Below are positions 43,208 through 56,100 of a stretch of DNA of 64,000 nt, piece by piece. A model generated the notes under the pieces. It was not told the DNA's origin. It did no database searches and saw nothing but the letters and a program-made list of their open reading frames with translations. The stretch is from Siphonodentalium dalli (lineage: Eukaryota > Mollusca > Scaphopoda > Gadilida > Siphonodentaliidae). Every line of letters starts with the position of its first letter. Positions within the stretch are counted from its first letter, which is position 1. The position numbers and the translations under genes are program-made. The DNA lies in assembly GCA_032622095.1 (NCBI GenBank), contig CP136062.1:144850351-144914350 (forward strand), in the 5' to 3' direction.

Positions 43208-46200
43208 TCTATATCTATATTTGCGAATGTCTGTCTGTCTGTGTTCTATAGAAATTCACAGGGGACCATCTAGATGGCACCAAAAGGATCTACTAGGGGT
43301 AACTTTTTACGAGAAAGATAATGGTGAGGGTTAGGATTTTCTAAAGTGACGCCGTTGTTGTCAGGGGCAGAAAAGGGGGAGTGGCAGAAAACAAATTGTC
43401 GCCGATTGCCACGAAACTTATATATAATCATCCCCATGATATAAGGAATATGATGGTGTGGTTTAAATATGTCAAGAGTGGCGCATTTCTAGTCAGGGGT
43501 GCACGGAAGGGAAGAGGGGCACCAAAATTGATGAACTAATTTAGCGCCGAGGGACCATCTAGATGGCACCAAACGGTCTACTCGGATAACTGTTTACGAG
43601 AAAGATAATGGTGTGGGTTAGAATCTTCTAAAGTGACCCCGTTGTTAGGGGCAGAAAAGGGGGAGGGTAGACAAAATGTTTGCCGCCGATTGCCACGAAA
43701 CCTTATATAATCATTTCCATGATATGAGGAATCTAATGTTGTTGTATGTCATACGTGGCGCCATTCGCGTCAGGGATGCACGGAAGGGGAATATGTAAAA
43801 ATTGATAAAATTAATTTTAGCACCGATTTCCACCAAATTGATATATATTCTTCTCCGTGATGCAAGGAATCTAATTGTGCGATTCAAAGACTCCAAACTG
43901 CTGTCGTTTAGATAAAAGATTGTGGGAGGGGCACTCAATTTGATAAGAATGGGTTTAGTCGCAGACTGCCACCACACTTATACAATATCATCCCCATGGT
44001 ATGATAAGTCTAATGGTGTGGCTTAAATCTGTCAAATGTGACGTAATTCGAGTCAGTGTTGAACTGAAAGGCAGAGGGACACAAAACTTGATACGCATTC
44101 TTACCCATAATACGAGGAGTCTGATCGTGTGATTTAAAAACGTCATGTTGGTGCTGTTTGGGTGAGAGATGGGAGTTCGTGGGCACTAAATTTGATCACA
44201 ATTGGTTTACCAAACTAATCAATAATCATCTCCATGATATCAGTAGTCTAATTGTGTGTTTTAAGGATGTCAAAAGCTGTCACAAGTGGGGCCATTCGAG
44301 TCAGGGGTGCACCGAAAGGGAGATGGGCACCAGCATTGATAAACATATTTTAGCGCCGATTTCCACCAAATTAATACATATTCTTCTCCATGCTACAAGG
44401 AATCTAATTGTGTGATTTAAAGACGCCAAATTGGTGTCGTGTGGATGTGAAATTGGGGAAGGGTAGGCACTAAATTTGATAATAATTGGTTTAGTCACTG
44501 ATTGCTACCAAACTTATACAAAATCATCCACATGGTATGAGGAGCCTAATGGTTGGCTTAAAACTGTTAAACGTGGCGTCATTCGAGTCAGGGGTGCACC
44601 GAAAAGGAGAGGGGCAACATAATTGATACACTATAATTTTGGCGCCAATTTTCACCAAATTGATACACATTCTTATCCACGATAAGAGGATTCAAATCAG
44701 GTGCTGTTTGTCTGAGAGATGGTGTGGGGTGGGCACTAAATTTGATAACAAAAATTGTTTAGTCGCCGATTAGCACCAAACTTAATTATAAATATTTATC
44801 TCCATGATATCAGGAGTCTAATTTTGTGGTTTGAAGATGTCAAAAGTGGTACCATTCGAGACAGGGGTACACAGAGGGTGAGACACAAAAATGGATAAAC
44901 AGTATGTTTTGCGCCGATTTCCACCAGACTGATACATATTCTTCACCATGATACGAGAAATCTAATCGTGTGGTTTAAATATGGCAAACTGGTGCCATTT
45001 GGGTGAGATATATGGGGGCACTAAATTTGATACGAATCTGTATACTCGCCAATTTTCAATAATTTTATATATATTCATCTCCATAATGAGTCTAAGTTTG
45101 TGGCTTAATGATGTCAAATGTGGCGCCGCTTGAGTCCTACATAGGAACGGGCGGGGCCACCACAAATACGTTTAGTTCCTATTAACATCAAATTCATACA
45201 CATTCTTCTCAAATGATACGAGGAATCAAATCGTGCGTGTTAAAAACGTCACATTTGGTGCCTAGATATGGTCTGTCTGTCATTGTTTTTTATATAACTT
45301 CACGGGATACAATCGGGTTGGCAGCAAGGCGTTCTAACAGTGGTAACTTTTTACGAGGAAGATAATGGTGCATGTTAAAATATTAGAATAGCTCATGTTA
45401 ATATTATAGCACAATTGAGTCTGCCCCATTCAATATAGTTTCCACAAAAAAGTCACAAGAGATATGGAAATGTATAGAAGGCCTGTTCAGCAATAGTGGT
45501 CACAGTGTGCCGTCAAATATAATTTCTTCTGAGATAAAAGAAAACGGAGTCTGTGGCACATGCTTTTTCAGGATCCTCCAATACTGCCATCTGACAAGGT
45601 TATATCTGCCCAATATACAGAGGAAATCTTTCACGGTTTAGCACAGACTCATCGCCTAAGATAAACAACTCAAAAAATCTCGCTCTGTGTCGGGCACATG
45701 TAGCTGATATAGTTGCATAGCAACATTCCTTTTAAACTGAGAATAATTAGCCAGTACATAGCACAATGAACAGAGGAGCACCTGGACATTTCTTTAAAAC
45801 ATATGTATCTTCATGGAGATATGATAAACAGGTGTCCTCAAAATCTTTGTCAAACCCATTATATTGATTGATACATCTCTATGTAAAACCCATTGTCGTC
45901 TTTTAATTTCGCGAACTAATTTGTTTATGATGTTCATGTTATAACGTCTGAAGTATACGCAGTTGTAAATAAATAAACAGTTCTGTATTGGTGGGACGGA
46001 TTAATCGCGATGAACAAAATGACAATCGCTCCGATCCGACAAGATGAGCTACTACTTATATATATTCCGTGTGTAAGAATCGTGTTTTGTGATGCTATTT
46101 GTTTATATAATTTATGAGAATATGGGTAATGCTTTGAACAAGAGTATCCTCCATTCCCACAATATATCCACAATATATGCAGAGGGTTTTCACATCACTT

Positions 46201-46231
46201 TAACCTGGGCAACGCCGGGTAACCCTGCTAG
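43208..46231 (+). mobile_element. Helitron-like element, copy 2 (3024 bp)
   Basis: It has the same head (TCTATATCTATATTTGCG), ~140-bp alternating core units, internal second head at about 45270, unique ~800-bp tail and 3' end (GGGCAACGCCGGGTAACCC, TGCTAG, then T) as copy 1. It also holds a partial third copy of the head module at about 43550. Confidence 0.85.
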
Positions 46232-48042
46232 TATTTAATATTTTGACTGAAAGTGGAACAATATTTGGTTCTTGGTCTGAAAATACAATATTTGACACTA
46301 TACATTGATTAGAAAGGGTGGTCCAATCGGTATTGTTCTCAATGCATTGAGCATTCATATTCCGTCCAGCGCTGACAAATAATTTAAGCTGGTTCGAACC
46401 CAGTCGATAAAAGACAATTGCGACACCCTTTGAGGTTTGGCAATGTCGCTAGTAGTCCCTCATGTGACGTCACACGAAGGAAGATTAACAATTCAGACTG
46501 CATAATCCATACTGTAATATTCAATCGCATGAATCGCCACAACTTCATTTAGGGGCGGCCTATCACAAATATCTTTTCGGCAACGTGCTCAGTGGATTAG
46601 CTGGCACCGGTGTAATCGTTTAAGTCCGGAGATTGTTGTTGATTGAACAATAATCGCCAATCCATACGCGATCAGGTGATTTCGCGAGACTAGAGTCCCA
46701 ACTTCATAACCGCACGCGTGATTATTTGGGTGGAGTTTACCACAGACCAGAATTCGGCCGAAAGAGCACAGCAACAATACAACCATTCCGTTGAAACACG
46801 CAAACAAACTTAGCATCAACAACAACATAAACGACCACCGAGTAACTTCCAACAAGGAAACGACAAAGCTGCAAACTTTAACTTAACATCGAAAAGTACG
46901 CCCAAGCCAAACCCGAATACACAACGCAGTGTTGCCAGCAATAAACCAAGTATCAAGGCTAATAGTGCAAACAAAAAAGCTCACCCCAATGTGCAGGCCA
47001 TGCAGTGAACCCACAAACTGACAATTTTAATGCTTGCAACCAAACTAATCAGTCTTTACAATTTTCAGAAGATCCGGTACATGTACAATTGACAGGTCGA
47101 GAGCGACTGGAATCAAATGCCTATCATTAAATGTGTGTGACCTCACCTCATAATTACAGGGCCCTGAAATTACTGACTACATAAATAATTTTAACTTTTT
47201 TTCAAGACCACCTTAATATTGAAAATTTCCACATCCTTGGTGTAAATCATACGAAATAACTCTTTCCCGTGGGGAATCATGCGGATTATGGATGCCATTC
47301 GAAGCACAATTAAATATAAGTTCTCTCTAATAAACGATGATTGTAAAGTCGTGATATGGTTTTGGTACAAGTAATATTATCTCGGGAGTATACTTAGAAA
47401 ATGTTCTTGCATCAGATTTTCTAATAGTTAGAAATTAATTTCATATAGAAATCTAAATTCTAATTATGGGAATATTTTTCTTACTATTTTCGTATCAGTA
47501 CGAGTTTGCTGTGACGTGAAGGTTCGTAGACTCATAGGTTCGAGTTGTACCTCGCGACACGACAAGCGATTACAATAGCATGAACATGTTACCAACAAAT
47601 GCACAGGATCCCATTATATTAAGCATACATTTTGGGCGCATTTCGTGTCTGGTCAGTGGCATAACCCGCAATATTGCGCTCATGTCAGTTTCTCGAAATC
47701 ACAGACCGGTTTTCAAAGCATCGAAAGTTAAACAATAACACAAATTCAAGTTTTTGATTAATCCAAGCAGCCCTTTAATTTAACTAAAACAAGATGGCGT
47801 GGCGGACATCAATTCCACACGGGAACCCTGCTGGGGATATGGATTTCATATGGGATGGGCTAATGTAAAATGATAATGACCCGATGCCCCCTGATGCTAT
47901 ACTACATACGAGGCATCCTCATTGGTCCATTATATCAGGTAACACAAAAGCTACCCATCTATACCCGCGTAGTCAACACCACCCGATATTAAACAGGACA
48001 TTATATCAAATAATGTTTATTAGTTCAGGATGACAAACTCCT
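46217..48042. repeat. 1826-bp tandem duplication, first unit
   Basis: The unit starts inside the Helitron's terminal hairpin (GGGTAACCCTGCTAG) and ends at ACAAACTCC. It contains no recognised gene. A Gln/Asn/Lys-rich open stretch at about 46820-47008 may be a decayed coding tail. I saw no difference from the second unit when comparing line by line. Confidence 0.9.
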
Positions 48043-49867
48043 GGGTAACCCTGCTAGTATTTAATATTTTGACTGAAAGTGGAACAATATTTGGTTCTTG
48101 GTCTGAAAATACAATATTTGACACTATACATTGATTAGAAAGGGTGGTCCAATCGGTATTGTTCTCAATGCATTGAGCATTCATATTCCGTCCAGCGCTG
48201 ACAAATAATTTAAGCTGGTTCGAACCCAGTCGATAAAAGACAATTGCGACACCCTTTGAGGTTTGGCAATGTCGCTAGTAGTCCCTCATGTGACGTCACA
48301 CGAAGGAAGATTAACAATTCAGACTGCATAATCCATACTGTAATATTCAATCGCATGAATCGCCACAACTTCATTTAGGGGCGGCCTATCACAAATATCT
48401 TTTCGGCAACGTGCTCAGTGGATTAGCTGGCACCGGTGTAATCGTTTAAGTCCGGAGATTGTTGTTGATTGAACAATAATCGCCAATCCATACGCGATCA
48501 GGTGATTTCGCGAGACTAGAGTCCCAACTTCATAACCGCACGCGTGATTATTTGGGTGGAGTTTACCACAGACCAGAATTCGGCCGAAAGAGCACAGCAA
48601 CAATACAACCATTCCGTTGAAACACGCAAACAAACTTAGCATCAACAACAACATAAACGACCACCGAGTAACTTCCAACAAGGAAACGACAAAGCTGCAA
48701 ACTTTAACTTAACATCGAAAAGTACGCCCAAGCCAAACCCGAATACACAACGCAGTGTTGCCAGCAATAAACCAAGTATCAAGGCTAATAGTGCAAACAA
48801 AAAAGCTCACCCCAATGTGCAGGCCATGCAGTGAACCCACAAACTGACAATTTTAATGCTTGCAACCAAACTAATCAGTCTTTACAATTTTCAGAAGATC
48901 CGGTACATGTACAATTGACAGGTCGAGAGCGACTGGAATCAAATGCCTATCATTAAATGTGTGTGACCTCACCTCATAATTACAGGGCCCTGAAATTACT
49001 GACTACATAAATAATTTTAACTTTTTTTCAAGACCACCTTAATATTGAAAATTTCCACATCCTTGGTGTAAATCATACGAAATAACTCTTTCCCGTGGGG
49101 AATCATGCGGATTATGGATGCCATTCGAAGCACAATTAAATATAAGTTCTCTCTAATAAACGATGATTGTAAAGTCGTGATATGGTTTTGGTACAAGTAA
49201 TATTATCTCGGGAGTATACTTAGAAAATGTTCTTGCATCAGATTTTCTAATAGTTAGAAATTAATTTCATATAGAAATCTAAATTCTAATTATGGGAATA
49301 TTTTTCTTACTATTTTCGTATCAGTACGAGTTTGCTGTGACGTGAAGGTTCGTAGACTCATAGGTTCGAGTTGTACCTCGCGACACGACAAGCGATTACA
49401 ATAGCATGAACATGTTACCAACAAATGCACAGGATCCCATTATATTAAGCATACATTTTGGGCGCATTTCGTGTCTGGTCAGTGGCATAACCCGCAATAT
49501 TGCGCTCATGTCAGTTTCTCGAAATCACAGACCGGTTTTCAAAGCATCGAAAGTTAAACAATAACACAAATTCAAGTTTTTGATTAATCCAAGCAGCCCT
49601 TTAATTTAACTAAAACAAGATGGCGTGGCGGACATCAATTCCACACGGGAACCCTGCTGGGGATATGGATTTCATATGGGATGGGCTAATGTAAAATGAT
49701 AATGACCCGATGCCCCCTGATGCTATACTACATACGAGGCATCCTCATTGGTCCATTATATCAGGTAACACAAAAGCTACCCATCTATACCCGCGTAGTC
49801 AACACCACCCGATATTAAACAGGACATTATATCAAATAATGTTTATTAGTTCAGGATGACAAACTCC
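48043..49867. repeat. 1826-bp tandem duplication, second unit
   Basis: Head-to-tail copy of the preceding unit, offset 1826 bp. Unique sequence resumes after ACAAACTCC at 49867. Confidence 0.9.
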
Positions 49868-49986
49868 AGACGAGAGCTGAAGAGGGCGCTATTTACATAA
49901 TTATGATATCTTTAGGAAACTGAATTTTAGTAAACAAAACTAGAATGAATGCTGACTCAGTGAAGTACGTGTACAATCAAGTCAAA

Positions 49987-49992
49987 TTTATT
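49987..49992 (-). promoter_or_regulatory. Poly(A) signal overlapping the gene B stop codon
   Basis: On the minus strand AATAAA begins at the second base of the TAA stop (49993-49991), as in gene A. Confidence 0.55.
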
Positions 49993-50127
49993 AATGAACA
50001 TCCCGCTTCGGCATGCTGACCCTTCTTGATGTGAGATTTACTTTTGGGTTGCGTAGAATGCTAATGTCATCCAAAACCCTCAGGTCCAGTGCCCGCTGTC
50101 TGATTTTTGTACCATCTGGTGTTATGG
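49991..50127 (-). CDS. PDXK: Gene B last exon
   Basis: 137 nt after TGTACATTGCAG, encoding TKIRQRALDLRVLDDISILR and ending KRDVH-stop. There are nine nucleotide differences from gene A by eye, four of them replacing amino acids. Confidence 0.82.
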
Positions 50128-53100
50128 CTGCAATGTACAAAATAATTGACTGTAATAGATGTATATTATTAATAACAAATAGGCCATCCCTGCATGCATT
50201 CGATATACAAAGAGCGACACTAAATAGTGTGTGAATGGGTTTGCCAATACGGCACGAGTGCCAGCTAGGAAGGCCCCGAATGTTATCCTTCCGCGATGCA
50301 CGTATCGACATACCCATTGACACATGTCATTATTTATTTATTGCACGTCACTCTATAATCAATAAATTGAAAGAAACGTGGACATAAAGTCTATTTAGAG
50401 ACAGTCAGTCACCAGAGAGGTAATTTTCATGTCATCTTGTCAAGTATGGTGATACATTTATTGTATAGCTCAGGTATTTATTTGGGGGACCGATATGTGT
50501 TCCCCTTTATGTTCTGAACTTGTTTTATTTATGGGATTGTGGCCCTCGTTTAGTCTTGTGTAGCATTTTACCGAAATTGGAGCTATATCCAAGTCATCGT
50601 TTTCCGTTGAGTCGGATATTCGAACTTGATATGGCTTGTCGTTACCAACAAGAGCGATGCTTCCGTATTTGCTGAATATGTATTATGTATAGGTATTTAC
50701 ATCGAGTATTTGAACCTCCAAAATTGTGTGTTCTTAATGTGATAGCTAGGAAAATATAGTCCGGTAGATACACGACATAATTGTTTAAAAACCGTATTTA
50801 CTATGAAAAATAATTGCGCGTTGCGTGTAAAACGACAAATTAATCGGGACCCACGTTTCTAAATTCCATGACCTAAATATACATGCGTCTCTTCGTTAAT
50901 TATAAAATCCATACTTATAAAACTATTTAACATATTAATCAACCTATTTTGATCGCCGGACCATGCAGTCTGGATTGCGACAGAAGCGAGCAGTACCAGG
51001 CATACTATGGGTCTCCAAACATCAACGCTCCTTTATATACATGTAAATGAATGGAAGTTGTGATCAGATCGACAACAAACCATCAGCTTATCTGACGTTT
51101 CCTGCAACAACGACCGCTGAAGCTTTTCGTGGCGTAGATTCTATGCGCGCGTCATACACTCACCAACAGCATGTTTGTAGGTTCTCTCTATGATCTGGTT
51201 CATCGTCGATAGTGTTTTCTCGAATGTGTTCTGTTAATGGACGAAAGGTGATAGCAATAAGTCGGCGTGCATGATGTACATGTTGGTGTTCGTGTTAGTA
51301 TAGATACGATATAACACAACAAAGAATGTACCCCCTTTTGAATGTTTCACTAGAATATGCACCTTATGTTTGCCCGCGTAATTCCTAACATCCAAATATG
51401 GTAGAATAAGACATCAGTGACTCATGTTCATGTTCACAACTGCTATATACATGTACACAAAATCCCAGAAGTAATATGCTATTAAATGAACGATTTGTAT
51501 TTCTGTGAATAGTCATTCGCGTGAAACGTTCGCCAAAATTGGGCACATCGTTTGCCAGGAGGCAGGAAGTTGATAACTTTTAGAAATATGATTAAAGCAG
51601 TCAACCGATTGTGATACGGGTGGAACGGTTGAGATGATCCAGATTTGAGTACTGTGATTATTTCGAGCAGATTTAAGATACGATGCGTCCACCAGGTTCG
51701 CTATGACATATACATGCTATTGGAGGGTATCACCACCCCCTGAATCCTGAATACCAGTTAATTTTGGGGGGTGAATCCTGAATACGAGTTAATTTTGGGG
51801 GGTGAATCCTGAATACATGTTAAGAAATAATATGTGATAAATGACATACAAATTGACTGTTTTGATATCAGACAGATACAAGCAGAAGTTAAATAGACAC
51901 ATTATGATGGCGGTCGCGTTATGAGGCCGCTATGATACCATTAATGATACTTTATGATCAGGGACGTGGCTAGAGGGTTTCCGTTTGGGGTTTCCACCTT
52001 GGGAAATTCCAACTGCACCCCCCCCCCCTCCTTGAGTCAGAATCAGACCGAACACAAGTTTTGCATAATTCCATTTGCACCCCCCTTGCACCCCAGTGTT
52101 TAGACCTAATATCCTATATCTTCATAAACCATGGTCCTATATTCCCGGTATGAGAACATTCAGATATCTTAACCTGAAACATTGCATAAATCCTAACATC
52201 TAGTGGTCTAACTCCATACACGACACACCGAGCTGACCATCGTTGTTCGGCCGGTGTGAGAAAATTTTGAAATTTGAACAAGAAAATCGCAAATCCTAGC
52301 ATCCAGACTGGCCTCAACTAAAGCTTTCCTATTGTGTTGGAAATTTCAAACCTCATACTCCCCACTCAGGTTGGAAAATTCTCCAACTGATGACCACAAG
52401 TTTGACCAAATGTAGTAAAATATTGTTAAACTTATTAGCATTTTTGTATTGGCCACAGGGGAGAGACAATGACACACCGGACCGACCATGGTTCAGCACG
52501 GTGTGCGAAAATTTTGTAATCTGAACAAGAAAAAATACGCTCTTTAAATAATCGTCAGTTGTGGGTTGCACCCCACAATTTACTCAAACAAAAGATCGCA
52601 CCCCACAAGTATTCATGGGTATGTGCAGTCACCCACAAGTATACTTTGGCCAGTACGTCTGTCCGTCTGTCCTTAGACACTTGCTATCCGATTCATTTAC
52701 TCGAATATTTTTTATCGGATCTTGTTCAAATTTTATGTGCATGTTTATGATGACACACTCCTCACCTGTATAGTTTTTGGTATCGGTTGATCGGTTTAGA
52801 AATTATTAACACTTTGCATCCGCACATAGGCATGAGCTATCCTATGCTGTAACCAAAGTATTTTTTGTCTGATTGTTTTCATATTTGATATGTAGGTTTA
52901 TGATGATACACCCCTCACCTGTATAGTTTTTGGTATCGATTAGTTGATCAGTTTAGAAAACAATTAACCCTTCACACACATGCTATCCAATGTAATAAGT
53001 TGAACATACTTCTTCTGATCTGCCTCATATTTCTTACCTAGGTTTTCCTTAGCACGGTCTTCATCTGTATGGTTTTTGGTATTATTTAATTAACCCTTTT

Positions 53101-56100
53101 CACTCTTATGTTTACTTAGAACTCACGCAAGCTGCTATGACTCAAAACATTTTTCATCTGATCTACACCAAATTTGGTACATGTTGTCCGCACCCCAAAA
53201 TACAGATCAAGTTCAAATTTGGGTTTGATCCGATATATTTTAACGGAGTTATGGCCCTTTATAATTCAAGTGACTTATAATGTTGTTCCATGTAATACAC
53301 TGGTGTATGTTGGAATGGTGGACAACTCTATTAGAAATATAATGATAACATTCCCTGGTGTATGCCCATGCAGCTTGTAAACAGCTCATGAAATGAAATG
53401 ATTAATGGTATCTTCTATATAGCTATGGCCAAGTGGTTAGCTGGATACCAAGATAAACATTATTATACTGATGGCTGGTTAATTGTCAAATTTGATAAAT
53501 GACATGAAGCTCTTGTTTATCTAATTTTGAAATTCCATAACAGGCTGCCTGATAATTGACCCATGACCTACACAATTGTCTTCTATATTCCATTGATATG
53601 CTTAGAAAATAATTAACCCTTTCCAAGTTTCCAACAGATTTATGCTATAATGCACATGGGCTCTTCCTCATATGTCTTATTTTGGGTTATCTTCACACTA
53701 TTAACTTCTATGGATTGTGGAATTGATTAATTGATTTTTGAAAAATATATTAACCCTTTAGACACATTCTTTTGATATTACATTAAAATAATGGCTAATA
53801 GCCAATTATAATTTTTACATGCAATAGGTTACAAGCAGATAAATCTACATTATTGTTTGTATTATGCAGAAACGTATTAAATGAACCCTCTTGTTGAATC
53901 AGGTTCATTAGTTAATGAACATTCAATAAGACACCAATTGAATATGCTTACATATTATAGGTGATGCATTATTTTGAAAATCAAAATGGCAGATAATATT
54001 GCCAGGAACCTTATTTTCCCATCTGTTCATATTGTCATGGTTGACTGAATTTTGGGGACCACAGAGTGCTTAAAAGATTAACAGTGAAGGTTATGTGTTT
54101 TAGTCTGCAAGCTACTCGTAAAATATTGTTATGTCTTGAAATCATTTGATTTAGTGTTACTTTCCTTTATATTAACTATGGTAATCTTTTCGATTTAGGG
54201 ATCATTGGGGCCAGCATCCGCACCATATAATGGCTGTATAACATGGCTTTATAACATTATATAGATAACACTTTTAAATTGTATAAACTACATGCATTTT
54301 TGTCATGATTGATAAACAAATAAAAACTGGGAAGAATGGGGAATCCCACATGTTGTTCTAAGCAGTCTGGCTTGTCAACTAATTATAATTTCTCTTTAGA
54401 AGTGAATGAGATTTGAATAGCTGGTAGGTCAAAAGTGGCATAGATAGATATTTAATAGTTTTGTTTCCAATGAGCTAACTTCAACTTATAAATATATACT
54501 CAGAAATAACTAAACCATTGGATCTCACATAGAGAGGTCCTTGGATGAATAAGGATAGAGTTATTAGATTTAGAACACCCCCATTCGCAACTACAAATAC
54601 TTTAACCCCTTCTTAAGACAAATTATTTGAGCTATTGAATTCAAGATGGTGCTGATATATGGATATCTGTGTTCATATCTTTGATAAATTATGTGTTATA
54701 GCTAATCGCTATCGACCGGGTATGGGTTAAACATCTGCCGATCGTGATCGGCCTCTCGTCTTAAATTAACTTTTGACTGGCCACGGGGGAGGGACCAGGA
54801 CACAAGATTTCCAAGTGTTGGAAATGTCCAACCTGTCACCCCCCTGAGGTTGGAAAATTTCCAACTGATGACCATTTCAGTCAAAAAGTTTTACAAAAAA
54901 TAGGAAAATATGCAAATATTGGTCCAAAAACAATTAATTGCCCCCAATAAATTGTTTGAAAATCAAACTACAAGAACATTTCAACCTATTGTTGGTGTGA
55001 AATTTCCAACTAATGTTTTGGCAGGTATGAAATTTCCAACTGTTGAAAATTTTAACCAAAGTTGGGGGGGGGTGAGACCGCCGCCCCCCCCCATGTCGCC
55101 ACGTCTCTGTTTATGATGGCATGGTGGTCGAATATGCCCAAGAAGCTATTCTACCCACTCATTCATACAGATAACTAGCACAAAATATTACTTTTCTCCA
55201 TCAAAACCTGCGTCCAAGATGTTTTGCTTGAACCCGAATACCAGTTAATTCGGGGGTATGAATCCCGCGTACGGCTTCAAAACACCCTGAATCCCGCGTA
55301 CCGAAAGGGGGGGGGGGTGATACCCTCCTATTGCTTGAGTATATTATCTCAACTATAAATAATCAGATGTATATATGGACAGGACTGAATAGCAGACAAG
55401 GATCAACAATATGTGCATTTTGCGCTATTGAATAAAAGTTACCTTAACATCGCCGTCCATCATATACCAGCAGGCGAAGAGGGCTGCTGTCAGATCCCCG
55501 GGTCCCAGGTATAAACCGGGAAGTTTGTCAAATTCTATCTTATAACACATGTTATTATCTGAAAATAATATTTTATAAATCAATTTCTGGTTTAAATAGT
55601 AAGTAGATGGGCATGTTGCGTGGACAAACCAAGCCATCAGGATGTATGGACTCTTGTTGTACTCAGTCAGACGCAATTAGAAGTAGGAAATTTGACTTTT
55701 CGCAAAATTTCTCCACCTTGTTCATTGACTCTGTATTCAAACTGCATTTCAGCGCTTTATTTATTCGCATTTTATTTTATATAAACTGTGGGCCGCTAGT
55801 CCAAATAATACAAGGTGAATACATTTAGAATGTTCAACCTGGACACCCAACACAAGTTAACATGGTAAACAATTATAGTAACACAATACAGGTTATAATG
55901 TACTTAATTAACAAAGAGATCGGTGTGTTGTTTTAGTTTCTGCAACTTATACATATGTTTGTTACTCCATTTCTGAATAACATGGACCGTAGTAATACAC
56001 GGTGATGTAAAAACCTGAATCAGCGCATGCTTTCTATACAAATCCTAGTAATACGTTGGTACATTGGCGAAGAGGTAATATAGATTATAAATGGAAAAAG

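Larger units (their letters stand above)
51722..55328. mobile_element. TIR element (about 448 bp) split by a nested hAT-type element
   Basis: The ends are GGAGGGTATCACC and its inverted copy GGTGATACCCTCC, flanked by TATT on both sides (51718-51721 and 55329-55332). Inner sequence repeats GAATCCTGAATAC(C/G)AGTTAA-type phrases. Gene A has an alignable site near 35606 without this insertion. Removing the nested hAT and its duplicated 8 bp leaves about 448 bp. Confidence 0.75.

Noticed and set aside
46589-46855. 88-codon minus-strand frame, present again at 48415-48681
   Set aside because: The repetition is explained by the 1826-bp tandem duplication, and the frame starts at a non-ATG codon with no recognised domain.
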